Positions 1-8,110 of a stretch of DNA of 64,000 nucleotides are shown here, one piece after another. The position numbers and the translations under genes were made by a program. This stretch comes from Prevotella melaninogenica (GTDB taxonomy: Bacteria; Bacteroidota; Bacteroidia; Bacteroidales; Bacteroidaceae): positions 126,501 through 190,500 of the forward strand of contig NZ_CP072347.1 of the NCBI RefSeq assembly GCF_018127925.1, written 5' to 3'. The notes below the pieces were generated by a model. It was not told where the DNA came from. It ran no database searches and saw only the letters and a list, made by a program, of their open reading frames with translations. Positions within the stretch are counted from its first letter, which is position 1; the number at the start of each line of letters is the position of its first letter.

Positions 1-726
1 ACAAACAATTTGAGCATTAAGGTTTAAACCGAATTTTTCCGAAATTGACCTGACCTGACTTTTCCTGAAAATCGACTTTAAAGCTGTTTTTACAGATAAA
101 TCAGGTTTCTCTAACAGACAGGAAATAAATGCTAAGTATTTGGCTTTAAACTTAAAATCAAAAAATAAGTGTTTTCTTTTAATGTTTAACAGGGCTGATT
201 TGACAGTTGGCGGTGGCAAGAAACTTTCAGGACCTACCTCATAGACAAGTTTCAAATCAAAAAAAGTATGATAGAAAACGGTATATGGATTGTAAAGCTT
301 CCTCGAAAATAACTTTTGTGTAGGTTCTAATTGAAGGATAATGGAACCTCCCAGAAAATTTCCAAGACTCTCAAACATCAGGATTTTGAAAATATCGGAA
401 GTAATGCCATAAGGAATATTTGACACCACTTTGAAAGGAAATTTCGGAACTGCAAAATTCCTAAAATCACAACCGACAACTTGAACATTTCGGGCATCAG
501 AAAATAATTTTCGTAAATGTTCAACCAAAGCTGTGTCGTTTTCAATAGCAACAACATTGTTGGCGATTTTTAATAAATGAACAGTAAGAAACCCCTTGCC
601 TGCCCCAATATCTAAAACCGTATCCTGATTACTTATATTTGCTTGTCTTATTGCATCTTTTATTAGCACTTTATCAATAGTAAAGTGCTGACCCGTAAAA
701 CGAACGGGCAATTTCTTTTTTGTCAT
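1..726 (-). CDS. ermF: 23S rRNA (adenine-N6) dimethyltransferase ErmF, C-terminus cut by window edge
   Basis: Reading the minus strand from the ATG at 726 gives MTKKKLPVRFTGQHFTIDKV, which I recognise as ErmF. It dimethylates an adenine in 23S rRNA domain V and so gives macrolide-lincosamide-streptogramin B resistance. The SAM-binding motif I (DIGAGKGFLT) and the NIPY-type catalytic motif (SNIPYGI) are both visible. The frame is open to base 1 and covers 242 codons; the known protein has 266 residues, so 24 residues lie outside the window. The start sits about 30 bp from the end of the adjacent IS4351-like element, the arrangement known from Tn4351 and CTnDOT, where the IS end is reported to supply the promoter. 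No damage is seen in the visible part. Confidence 0.96.
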   Translation of the reverse strand, partial: MTKKKLPVRFTGQHFTIDKVLIKDAIRQANISNQDTVLDIGAGKGFLTVHLLKIANNVVAIENDTALVEHLRKLFSDARNVQVVGCDFRNFAVPKFPFKVVSNIPYGITSDIFKILMFESLGNFLGGSIILQLEPTQKLFSRKLYNPYTVFYHTFFDLKLVYEVGPESFLPPPTVKSALLNIKRKHLFFDFKFKAKYLAFISCLLEKPDLSVKTALKSIFRKSQVRSISEKFGLNLNAQIVC

Positions 727-753
727 TAGTAACTTCTTACAGGTGAATACTTC

Positions 754-1907
754 TTGAGTTCAACTTATAAATGCAACTTTTTGGGTGCGGATAATAAGCA
801 ATAAAAACATTTATTTTTCAGAGAGGAAAGAGAGACAATGTCCCCCTTTCTCTCACTCTGAATGGATAAAGTTTGCTATCTTTGCTTTAATTGTCCGTCC
901 AAAGAAAAAAAAGTTGCAGATGAGCAAACATATAACCGAGGAACAAAGGTATGCAATTTTCTATGATGTTGCAAATACCGATGAGCAAAAAAGCAATAGC
1001 GGAAGCTATCGGAGTAGATAAAAGCACTGTTTACAGGGAGATAAAGCGCAATTGCGACGCCCGAAGTGGTAGCTATAGCATGGAGCTTGCCCAGCGAAAA
1101 GCAGACAGGCGCAAGCAGCAAAAACATCGCAAGGAAGTGCTTACACCGGCAATGAGAAAACGGATAATAAAGCTGTTGAAGAAAGGATTCAGCCCGGAGC
1201 AGATTGTCGGCAGGAGCCGCTTGGAGGGAATTGCGATGGTATCTCACGAAACGATATATCGCTGGATTTGGGAGGATAAGCGGCGGGGTGGCAAACTGCA
1301 CAAATATCTTCGCAGACAAGGTCGCAGGTATGCCAAACGTGGTTCTAAAAATGCAGGGCGAGGATTTATCCCAGGCAGGGTGGATATTGATGAGCGTCCC
1401 GAGATAGTGGAACTGAAGGAGAGATTTGGTGATTTAGAGATAGATACAATTATTGGTAAGAACCACAAAGGTGCCATTCTTACCATTAACGACAGAGCAA
1501 CAAGCAGGGTCTGGATACGCAAGTTGTCGGGAAAAGAAGCCATCCCGGTAGCTAAGATTGCAGTATGGGCACTGCGGAAAGTGAAAAACTTAATACACAC
1601 AATTACGGCTGACAATGGAAAGGAGTTTGCAAAGCACGAGGAAATTGCGCAAAAATTGGAAATAAAATTCTATTTTTGCAAACCATACCACTCATGGGAA
1701 CGTGGTGCCAATGAAAACACCAACGGGCTTATCAGGCAGTATATCCCAAAGGGTAAGGACTTTAGTGAAGTAACCAACAAACAGATTAAGTGGATTGAAA
1801 ATAAACTCAATAATCGACCTCGTAAAAGACTTGGATACCTCACGCCAAACGAAAAATTTAAACAAATTATTAATCAGAATTCTGTTGCATTTGCAAGTTG
1901 AATTCAG
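754..1907 (+). mobile_element. IS4351-like insertion sequence (IS30 family)
   Basis: The ends form an imperfect inverted repeat: TTCAACTTATAAATGCAAC at 759-777 on the left matches TTCAACTTGCAAATGCAAC read from 1902 back to 1884 on the right. Similarity extends about five bases further out on both sides, which gives a length near the 1155 bp known for IS4351. The element carries one transposase gene and lies just upstream of ermF. Exact outer bases are uncertain by a few positions, and I could not confirm a target duplication. Confidence 0.85.
920..1901 (+). pseudogene. IS30-family transposase (IS4351), frameshifted near the N-terminus
   Basis: The natural start is the ATG at 920 (MSKHITEEQRYAI). 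After 13 codons the frame must shift: the run of four T at 957-960 holds one base more than needed to read on as SMMLQIPMSKKAIAEAIGV. The joined product would be 326 residues, the IS4351 transposase length. Beyond the shift the protein looks intact: an N-terminal HTH (KKAIAEAIGVDKSTVYREIK) and a DDE catalytic core with DLEIDTIIGK, TADNGKEF and the final E region HSWERGANEN. The single extra T may be a real inactivating mutation or a homopolymer sequencing error. A programmed shift is possible but I see no slippery heptamer or stimulator. Confidence 0.85.
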
Positions 1908-2155
1908 CTTATAATAAGAAAGGAGATGAAGAATTTACTTCCCAACAGGACATTTTATTCCCTAAAGTGTTTGATGTTGATGGCATGCGAGTTTTTATTT
2001 ATTGGAAACTTCCACATCCTGTGGAAAAGCTCTATCCATATGTTGATTACAAAATACGGAAAATTTCAAAAGATACGTTAGTTATAGGGGATTATACAGA
2101 CTTTGTGTTTGTTAATGGTCATGGTAATGCCCCAAATCGGGAATTGTCAAAATAA
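1898..2155 (+). pseudogene. hypothetical ORF remnant downstream of the IS30 element
   Basis: The 85-codon reading frame starts inside the right end of the insertion sequence, so its first few codons are IS-derived. The rest includes EEFTSQQDILFPKVFDVDG and MRVFIYWKLPHPVEKLYPYV, which looks like real protein, but I do not recognise a family. It is probably the 3' part of a gene cut by the IS insertion. The last codons overlap the first copy of an imperfect repeat at 2123-2207. Confidence 0.35.
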
Positions 2156-2207
2156 AAAAATAATAAATGTGGGGTAATACTCCAAATCGGGAGTTATTGA
2201 AATAATT
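2123..2207 (+). repeat. imperfect direct repeat, two copies of about 34 bp
   Basis: The segment starting GGTAATGCCCCAAATCGGG at 2123 is repeated, with a few substitutions, as GGTAATACTCCAAATCGGG from 2173. The first copy contains the end of the preceding reading frame. The function is unknown. The 2208-2373 interval holds nothing I can name. Confidence 0.6.
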
Positions 2208-2373
2208 ATCTGATTATCAATGTACTTTCCAAAAGATAAAGTATTAGGGCAGAGTGGAAAAATCGTTGAAACTGGTCCTATGTAATCGTTCAAAGTGACC
2301 CTTTTGTATCATCCAAAGAGGGATTGGACATTCGCGGTACGATACGAGTATGGGTGTTATGATTTATCAGCAT

Positions 2374-2793
2374 TCATTCTTCTCTACTCCCAAAGGATTT
2401 TGTCAGTTGTACTGCTTGCTGTTGTAGTCTGATGAGAATTTGGGAATAGGTTTCGAGTTTGCCGAGCAGTTGTTGAGCAGTGGCAACAGAATGATAAGTA
2501 TTGAGGACTTTCACGACTTCGTTGTACAGAACTCCTATCTTATGAGCCAAGGCAACGATTTCTGAGAGTTTCTCCAAGTAAGGTTCTTTTGCAGGGTCTT
2601 GGGTGATGACCTTAAAAGATTCACCAAGAAGCCTTGCTCGGACAAAGTCGCTCTTTGTCTTTGCTCCCGACTTGCGATAGAGTCTGATAAGTTTCTGCTG
2701 GTCTTCGGAATTAGGTATTCTGATGTGCCATCTGTCCCATCGTGGGCAGGTGGCACATCTGCCGTCTGGCTTCTTTTGTTTTTGCTTCTTCAT
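2374..2793 (-). CDS. MobA-like mobilization protein (relaxosome accessory)
   Basis: This 139-residue protein is clearly homologous to the second MobA at 39965-40378: both share an RWD-W-H-R-PN opening, TKSDFVRAR-LGESFKVIT and an alpha-helical C-terminus. In Bacteroides mobilizable and conjugative transposons such small proteins bind oriT beside the relaxase. The N-terminus carries a possible small zinc knuckle (CATCPRWD). An oriT-like inverted repeat lies directly upstream at 2803-2895, as it does for the second copy. No relaxase gene follows in the expected minus-strand direction. Instead there is the insertion-sequence and ermF region, so this module probably lost its mobB or depends on the one at 38.7-40 kb. 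Confidence 0.85.
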   Translation of the reverse strand: MKKQKQKKPDGRCATCPRWDRWHIRIPNSEDQQKLIRLYRKSGAKTKSDFVRARLLGESFKVITQDPAKEPYLEKLSEIVALAHKIGVLYNEVVKVLNTYHSVATAQQLLGKLETYSQILIRLQQQAVQLTKSFGSREE

Positions 2794-2802
2794 TGCTTTC
2801 TA

Positions 2803-2895
2803 ATCACGACTTTGGAGTGATTTAATCCCCTTTCGGGGCAAGGGTCTTTGTGGTACAAATGGCAATTTGTGGTACAAAGACACACCTTGCTGATG
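2803..2895. other. oriT-like region upstream of the MobA-like gene
   Basis: The segment contains three nested structures: a TCAC/GTGA repeat around CGACTTTGGA, the hairpin CCCCTTTCGGGG at 2827-2838, and a larger arm pair GTCTTTGT...ACAAAGAC with internal GTACAAA/TTTGTGGTAC. The same order and near-identical bases occur at 40396-40490, again just upstream of mobA on the same strand. Position and conservation fit an origin of transfer, but the nick site cannot be assigned from sequence alone. Confidence 0.6.
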
Positions 2896-2924
2896 TAGAA
2901 AATGGGATTATAAGCCCCTGCTGT

Positions 2925-2979
2925 GTTACTGCATTCATTGAATACAGTAACTCGGCGTAGGCTTGCATTCGAGGAATGC
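2925..2979. repeat. pair of small palindromes
   Basis: GTTACTG (2925-2931) pairs with CAGTAAC (2945-2951), and GCATTC (2965-2970) pairs with GAATGC (2974-2979). GCATTC also occurs inside the first loop, so alternative foldings are possible. They lie between the DUF3408 gene and the oriT-like region and may be protein-binding sites or a terminator for the DUF3408 gene. Confidence 0.5.
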
Positions 2980-2985
2980 AGTAAT

Positions 2986-3495
2986 TCAGAGTTTCCTCCA
3001 TCTTTCCACATCTTCCTTGTATTGGTCGAGGTGTTCCCGCAGTACCTGTTCGACATATCCCGAAACGCTCGCTCCATGCTCACCGATTCTCCGCACCACG
3101 AAGTCTAACTTTCGTTGGGTTTCCTCTGATACATACACGGCTTTGCGGTGGCTGTTGCGAAAGGGCTGGAGATATTTCCCCTGAAACTCGGATAATTGCT
3201 TTCTGTCCTTTGTTTTTCCCATTCTTTGATGAAATTCTTCGGTAGAAGTAGCCCTTTCTGTTGGCGACAACGCTGTTTCTTGATAGGACGGTTGAGAAAA
3301 ATCCTTGTTACTCTCCTTGTCATTTTGTTCCTCAACTTTATCAACAGGCTCAAACCTTCTCTTTTCCTCTTCATAATCGAAGGGCTGGTCAAAATCGGGT
3401 AACTCTTCGGGCTTGCGGAGCTTAACGCCATAATTTCCCATATCTCTAATGGCTTGTTCCAAGCGTTGTTTCCTTTTTTCATCTATTCTTGCCAT
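2986..3495 (-). CDS. DUF3408 family protein
   Basis: The 169-residue protein has a charged, low-complexity N-terminal half (EEEKRRFEPVDKVEEQNDKE) and a C-terminal segment ERVTQRKL-type region reading VSEETQRKLDFVVRRIGEHG and VSGYVEQVLREHLDQYKED. That is the typical DUF3408 ribbon-helix-helix-like tail. The TraB protein at 41730-42260 has the same architecture. Such proteins accompany mob, integrase and tra genes in Bacteroidetes elements and probably bind DNA. The start overlaps the end of the upstream HTH gene by 13 bp, which indicates one minus-strand operon with 4087-2986. Confidence 0.8.
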   Translation of the reverse strand: MARIDEKRKQRLEQAIRDMGNYGVKLRKPEELPDFDQPFDYEEEKRRFEPVDKVEEQNDKESNKDFSQPSYQETALSPTERATSTEEFHQRMGKTKDRKQLSEFQGKYLQPFRNSHRKAVYVSEETQRKLDFVVRRIGEHGASVSGYVEQVLREHLDQYKEDVERWRKL

Positions 3496-3797
3496 AATTT
3501 CTTGGGTATCGGGTTATAGTGTTTTTCAAGCATGGCTTGTATGTCGCTCTGCTTGTAGAGTATCTTCCCTCCGATTTTGTAGAAAGGAAGCGTTCCTGAG
3601 TTTCTGTACTCTTGGAGCGTGCGTGTGCTGAGCCGTAATTGGCTGCAAACCTCCTCACCCGAAAGGTAAACCTCACCATTCAGCATCGGACGGGCGGTAG
3701 AGCAATACCGCTCCAACTTCTTCAAAGTGCCTTCCATCAGTTGTGAAAACAACTGCATCTGAGGGTCTTCCCGCGTAATGATTTCATTCTCTGCCAT
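3483..3797 (-). CDS. helix-turn-helix protein, excisionase-like
   Basis: The 104 residues hold a MerR/excisionase-type winged HTH: LSGEEVCSQLRLSTRTLQEY, then RNSGTLPFYKIGGKILYKQS and a short C-terminal helix. These small proteins are usual beside tyrosine recombinases in Bacteroidetes elements and are likely to steer excision or control the operon. It lies between a second HTH gene (3818-4087) and the DUF3408 gene it overlaps. Confidence 0.85.
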   Translation of the reverse strand: MAENEIITREDPQMQLFSQLMEGTLKKLERYCSTARPMLNGEVYLSGEEVCSQLRLSTRTLQEYRNSGTLPFYKIGGKILYKQSDIQAMLEKHYNPIPKKLWQE

Positions 3798-3817
3798 AAT
3801 TCATTCATTCTTTGATT

Positions 3818-4087
3818 TCAATCCTTGACTGCATTCAGCATTTCACAGATGTCGGTCTGTTTGTAATAACACTTATGTCCAATCATGGAGAAAGGGATTT
3901 TGCCCGTATCTCGGTATGATTGTAGGGTACGCTTGCTGATGCCTAAACGCTTGCACACGGCTTCGTTGTCGAGCCATTGCTCGGTCTTGGGAGGATTACC
4001 GATGAGTTTTTCCACACGATGGATAAAGTCTGCAAATTCGGAGCGATGTCGCTCCCACGCTTTGCGGTCGATGATAATGAGTTTCAT
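3818..4087 (-). CDS. helix-turn-helix protein, excisionase-like
   Basis: The 89-residue protein has the same HTH layout as its neighbour: DNEAVCKRLGISKRTLQSYR followed by DTGKIPFSMIGHKCYYKQTD. Two tandem paralogues of this kind are common in integrase modules of this phylum, and a recombination directionality role is the best guess. It is the first gene of the minus-strand group 4087-2374, and its upstream region contains 16-bp tandem repeats that are a plausible binding array. Confidence 0.83.
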   Translation of the reverse strand: MKLIIIDRKAWERHRSEFADFIHRVEKLIGNPPKTEQWLDNEAVCKRLGISKRTLQSYRDTGKIPFSMIGHKCYYKQTDICEMLNAVKD

Positions 4088-4360
4088 TGCCTTAATTTTG
4101 TTTTGATTACTTTATTGTTACTCAGCAAACAAACTGTTATGCAGTCCATTGCCGTACTTCTCGGGTGCAAAAGTAACCCCTCGGAAGCACCACTGCAAGA
4201 AATGAGGATAAGCAGGGAAATAGAGAGAAAGCAATAGAAAAACAAAGGAAATCCGTCTGTGTTATTGCGGTAATGAGATGAGGTGCCGGCTCGTTCCTTT
4301 TATTATCTTGTTGTTTTATCGATAATTCGATAGTTCGACAAATCGAGATGTCGAAGTGTC

Positions 4361-4424
4361 GATAGATAGTTTTATCGATAGATTATTTTGACGATATATA
4401 GTTTTGACAACAGATAGTCATGAC
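4361..4424. repeat. four tandem 16-bp repeats in the 4088-4750 intergenic region
   Basis: Units GATAGATAGTTTTATC, GATAGATTATTTTGAC, GATATATAGTTTTGAC and AACAGATAGTCATGAC follow one another without gaps at 4361, 4377, 4393 and 4409. Upstream, 4315-4360 is rich in TCGA/ATCGAT short palindromes. The 660-bp gap between the HTH and DUF1896 genes holds no gene I can support; long frames there are antisense shadows. The repeats resemble recombinase or excisionase arm sites or iterons. They also sit where the promoter of the HTH operon should be. Confidence 0.65.
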
Positions 4425-4750
4425 AACAAATTGTACAAACAATAGATTGTCCGTATTATCGTCAGTCCTATCTGTTGTTAGTTGTTACGCCTTGCGTCCA
4501 AAGAGCCTGAGTATGCCGTATTCTTGTCGTGCCTATACTCTCTACGGCAGCCCAGCCCTGCAAGGTTGGGAGAGATGAATACGACCGCATGGATATAGAA
4601 AATGGCAATACCACCTTGAAACAGAGAAATCCTGCGGTGGAGATTCTTCTCTCCATCCGCAGGACTCGACCTTGTCAGGGCAGACAGGCTGCCGTTGTAC
4701 CTTTGCACGATAAGAAACGGCATCAGGAACTTTGCGTGCGCCGCCTTTGC

Positions 4751-5236
4751 CTACAACGCCTTCAGGCTTGCTTCCTCCGTCAGTCTGACCGTTGGCAGAT
4801 TGTTGCTCTCGATGAGCAGCACTATCGTGCCTGTCAGTTCGGTGTAAAGACGGCCGTATTGCTCGTCAGAAGCCAATGTGTCCGTCAAACCGAACTTGTC
4901 GAATGTGGCTTGAACAGCCTTGTTCGACAACAGTATAGGTACGAGTTTCTCTGGGAGCGGTGCAGGAAGTTCCCTTTCAAACTCGTTTTCCAACACGGAT
5001 ATAAGCGTATCGTACTTGGAAAAGTGCAAGCCTTGATACAATGCCTCGCTTGCCATGCTCTCCGCTTCAATGTGTGTAAAGCCTTGTGCTACAGCATCGC
5101 AGTAAACTGTGAGAGCCATATCTGCCCGTGCAGTGATAAACTCCGTATCTTGCAACTTTTCGGGGTGATGCTCACTCATGTAACTTCTTAACTTCAATCG
5201 GAAGTAGGAAAGTTCCTTTTTGTTCTTCTGTTTCAT
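4751..5236 (-). CDS. DUF1896 family protein
   Basis: The 161 residues begin MKQKNKKELSYFRLKLRSYM, then EHHPEKLQD, FITARADMA and a middle AVAQGFTHIEAESMASEALY. This is the pattern I know from DUF1896 proteins carried by Bacteroides conjugative transposons. The protein is soluble and mainly helical; no function is established. It lies immediately downstream of the first integrase gene on the same strand with a 55-bp gap, so it may be cotranscribed with the recombinases. Confidence 0.8.
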   Translation of the reverse strand: MKQKNKKELSYFRLKLRSYMSEHHPEKLQDTEFITARADMALTVYCDAVAQGFTHIEAESMASEALYQGLHFSKYDTLISVLENEFERELPAPLPEKLVPILLSNKAVQATFDKFGLTDTLASDEQYGRLYTELTGTIVLLIESNNLPTVRLTEEASLKAL

Positions 5237-5291
5237 TGTTTTTCTTGTTAAAAAGTTGGACTTCTTTTTTTTGAATCATTCATTACGGCTG

Positions 5292-6575
5292 TTACATCCC
5301 AATTATGGGACTTGACTTTTTCGGTGTTCTTGACGGACACAGCCGTAAGGCTTTACGCAGTACCCTTGTATGCTCACTACCCATCAGGGGTTGCATTTCC
5401 TTGGCAATCTTGCTCTTGGTCACCCGTGCATAAATCTCGGTCGTGGAGATGAAGCGATGCCCCAGCATCTTGCTCACCGTCTCTATCGGAAGTCCGTTCT
5501 CCAGACAGATGGTCGTGGCAAAGGTGTGCCGTGCGGTGTGCGAGGTCGCTTGAGTATGCGGTGGCAGTCCTGCCTTAATACATATCTCCTGAATAGTTCT
5601 ATTGAAATTACTGTTGCTGGGAAACTCTCGAAAGAAAAGCCCCTCCCTTCGTCCGTGGCTCACAATGGCGAGTATTTTCTCGGCAACGGGCAGCAACGGG
5701 ACAATACTTCTGTTCTGTGTCTTTGTTCGACAGAGCGATATGTACCTACGCCCATCCCCGAATGTATAAACATCGTCCATTCGGAGTTTCTTTAAGTCTG
5801 AGAATGCCAGCCCCGTGAAACATCCCAAGAGGAAAATAAGTCTGCAATGGTTATCTGTCGAGCGGTGCGGACGGTAAGCCAAGAGTTTTTGCAGGTCGTC
5901 CGCCGTAAGTGCATTGCGCTCGTAGGTAGGCGTTTCTATGTCTATGAGTTCAAAAGGGTCTTCACGAACGTATCGCTCCTGCAATGCCTTGCGAATGACC
6001 TGATGCAAGTGGCGTAGGCGGTTGCCGACACTGCTTTCCTTGTTTCCCAAGTCCCGAAGCATAAAAAGGCGATAGTCCTCAAGCAAAGTCTTGTCCACCT
6101 CTGTGGGCATACAGTCTGCCCTGTCCCTTACTTGCAGGAAATGAACAAAACTCTTGTAGCTGTCCTTAAAAGCCCTGACAGTTGCCTTGCTTAATGTTCT
6201 GCCCTGCAATTCCTCCTTGTATTCACAAACGGATTGATATAGCTCCGTAAGTGTTGGCATGGGGCGACTTTGCTGCATATAACGCTCCTTGAGGTATTCC
6301 GCCGTGATATAGTTTTCTTCCCTTAATGTACGTTCATAGAGTGAATGCAAGCACTCTTCTATTGAGTTCAGTTGCAGATTGATGCCGCTTGAATTACCTG
6401 TTGTCGCCTTGATGCACCCTTTTCGGGCAAGCCACTCGTCGGGGGAAGTTTGCAACTGCGTGGAAAACGATGAGGACGTTCCATTACAGGTGATACGGCA
6501 ACGGATTACGCATAGTCCGTCTTCATTGGTCTTGCTTCTATCTATGTAGAATAGTATGGCAAATGTACTTTTCAT
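5292..6575 (-). CDS. tyrosine recombinase / integrase (first of a pair)
   Basis: A 427-residue site-specific recombinase. It has an N-terminal arm-binding domain (about residues 1-110), a SAM-like core-binding domain (about 110-215) and a C-terminal catalytic domain. Catalytic motifs are visible: beta-hairpin Lys in RTKTQNR, HTARHTF (His/Arg II), LGHRFISTTEIYAR with the nucleophilic Tyr. The usual Arg I site reads TGLAFSDL, with Ala where most family members have Arg. Loss of Arg I is known for IntDOT-type enzymes of Bacteroides. It is separated by only 12 bp from the second integrase, upstream on the same strand, and the two probably act together. Confidence 0.93.
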   Translation of the reverse strand: MKSTFAILFYIDRSKTNEDGLCVIRCRITCNGTSSSFSTQLQTSPDEWLARKGCIKATTGNSSGINLQLNSIEECLHSLYERTLREENYITAEYLKERYMQQSRPMPTLTELYQSVCEYKEELQGRTLSKATVRAFKDSYKSFVHFLQVRDRADCMPTEVDKTLLEDYRLFMLRDLGNKESSVGNRLRHLHQVIRKALQERYVREDPFELIDIETPTYERNALTADDLQKLLAYRPHRSTDNHCRLIFLLGCFTGLAFSDLKKLRMDDVYTFGDGRRYISLCRTKTQNRSIVPLLPVAEKILAIVSHGRREGLFFREFPSNSNFNRTIQEICIKAGLPPHTQATSHTARHTFATTICLENGLPIETVSKMLGHRFISTTEIYARVTKSKIAKEMQPLMGSEHTRVLRKALRLCPSRTPKKSSPIIGM

Positions 6576-6587
6576 TGTTCTGCGGTT

Positions 6588-7841
6588 TTAGTTGGTCAGT
6601 TGATAATGTGCGAGTTGTGGAAGTATTTTCTCTATGTCCAGAAAGACACGCTCGGGAGATGTCTCCGCATACACTTGCGTGGTTTTGATTTGACTGTGTC
6701 CGAGCATTTTGGAAACGCTCTCAATGGACACGCCCTCCGACAGTGTCATCTGAGATGCGAAGGTATGCCGTGCCATGTGATAGGTCAGCGTTTTCTGAAT
6801 ACCGCAAAGCCGTGCTATCTTTTTGAGGTGTATGTTTACCGTGTCGCATCCGGGTATGGGCAGCAGATACCCCTTGGGCGGTTCGTGTCGGAAAGCCCTC
6901 GTGTGAATGCCCCGATAACGCTCGATAATGGCAGTGGCTTCGGGAAGTAGGGGGATGTGGCACACGTTGCCCGTCTTTATTCTCGGCTTGCGTATCCAAG
7001 TCATTCCCGCTTCGTGAAAGACGTGCTGCTCCGTCAAGTGATACACGTCGGTATAGGAAAGCCCCGTCAGGCAGGAGAAAAGGAACATATCCCTCGACAC
7101 TTTTTCATAGCCTTGCAATTTATCTTCTCCCAAGGCTGCGATAAGACCTACCTCCTCCCTTGTGATGTAACGTGGAGTACCCACTTCCCAACGAATGGAA
7201 TGGTTGATGAAGGGATAGGTGTCAATGATGTGCCGTTTATGCAGGTCTTTGAGCAAGGAAGCCAGCATGGAGAGATAGCCAGCCGAAGTGTTGAGCTTGA
7301 ATCCCTTTTCTTTGGCGAAGTAGTCCTCCAAGTCTTTGATAAAGGCGATGTCGGCTTTCTGCACGGGAATATCCTCCACACGGTAGCGATACCTGACGAA
7401 GTTTGCCAGATGCTTGTGAAAGAGCAACAGGCATTTTAGTCTGCGTTCGCTGCGGTCTATGCCCACACGCTCACGGAAGCGGTCGATATACTCGTCTGTA
7501 TGATGCAGCAGTCCTTGTGACTCACTGTTCAGTCCGAATACAAGCTCCCGTACTCGCTCTGCCGTGATGGGAGCATCGGATTTACCCGAAAGAGACTCAT
7601 AAACCTTGTGTATGCTCACCTGAAGGCGGTCAAGTTCCTTGTTTACCGATACGGCTTCGGCACTCTTGCCCAGCAGTCGGTTTTTGCGACTGTCCCACAA
7701 ACGAGGAGTACACGAGCATTTGCAACTGAACTGTACCATAGAGCGTCCTGCGCTGATGCGTCCCATGATGGGACTTTTTCCGTTTTTGTCCTGCGTACCT
7801 CTCTTGAGGTAGAAAAGCAGCTTGAATTTTTCTTTTTCCAT
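6588..7841 (-). CDS. tyrosine recombinase / integrase (second of a pair)
   Basis: A 417-residue recombinase with the Bacteroidetes N-terminal opening (FKLLFYLKRGTQDKNGKSPI) and the CXC-type segment SCKCSCTPRLWDSRKNRLLG. Catalytic residues: Lys in PRIKTGN, YHMARHTFAS, LGHSQIKTTQVYAE with the Tyr nucleophile. As in its partner, Arg I is missing: the motif reads TGLSYTDV with Ser. It is the gene nearest to the element end at about 8.1 kb, where the host gene (the helicase) is interrupted. Its start at 7841 leaves about 260 bp for an attachment site. Confidence 0.93.
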   Translation of the reverse strand: MEKEKFKLLFYLKRGTQDKNGKSPIMGRISAGRSMVQFSCKCSCTPRLWDSRKNRLLGKSAEAVSVNKELDRLQVSIHKVYESLSGKSDAPITAERVRELVFGLNSESQGLLHHTDEYIDRFRERVGIDRSERRLKCLLLFHKHLANFVRYRYRVEDIPVQKADIAFIKDLEDYFAKEKGFKLNTSAGYLSMLASLLKDLHKRHIIDTYPFINHSIRWEVGTPRYITREEVGLIAALGEDKLQGYEKVSRDMFLFSCLTGLSYTDVYHLTEQHVFHEAGMTWIRKPRIKTGNVCHIPLLPEATAIIERYRGIHTRAFRHEPPKGYLLPIPGCDTVNIHLKKIARLCGIQKTLTYHMARHTFASQMTLSEGVSIESVSKMLGHSQIKTTQVYAETSPERVFLDIEKILPQLAHYQLTN

Positions 7842-8110
7842 TGTTTTTTACTTGCAAAATTACACTTCTTTGAGGAACTTTGAACGATGCAAAACATTGA
7901 TAATGAAAGAGAAAACTCCGTTTTAGTTACCACTTTCAGCCGTCCTTTTCCTTTCATCGTTTTTCGAACGATTTGGTAACTGAACTCCCTCCTTTTCGCT
8001 CCCTTTTCTGCCTGTTTCCTATGATGCAACCCTAAGAAGAAACAAGCAATATCCGCTGTATTTCAGTCAGATATGAGTTTTATGCCATTTTCTGCTTTCT
8101 ACTCCCATAC
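7842..8110. other. putative attachment-site end of the integrated element
   Basis: The helicase reading frame entering from the right runs normally to about ASFYAE and then ends after VWE with a stop at 8099, so foreign DNA begins at about 8105-8110. The gap from there to the integrase start has no gene I can support. It contains GCAAAATTACACTTCTTTGA and other A/T-rich segments typical of an att region. The other end of the element lies outside the window, so the core repeat cannot be read. Confidence 0.5.

Noticed and set aside
4529-5191. 220-residue plus-strand frame over the DUF1896 gene
   Set aside because: It is antisense to a recognised family protein, is Cys/Arg/Gln-rich and has no domain pattern.
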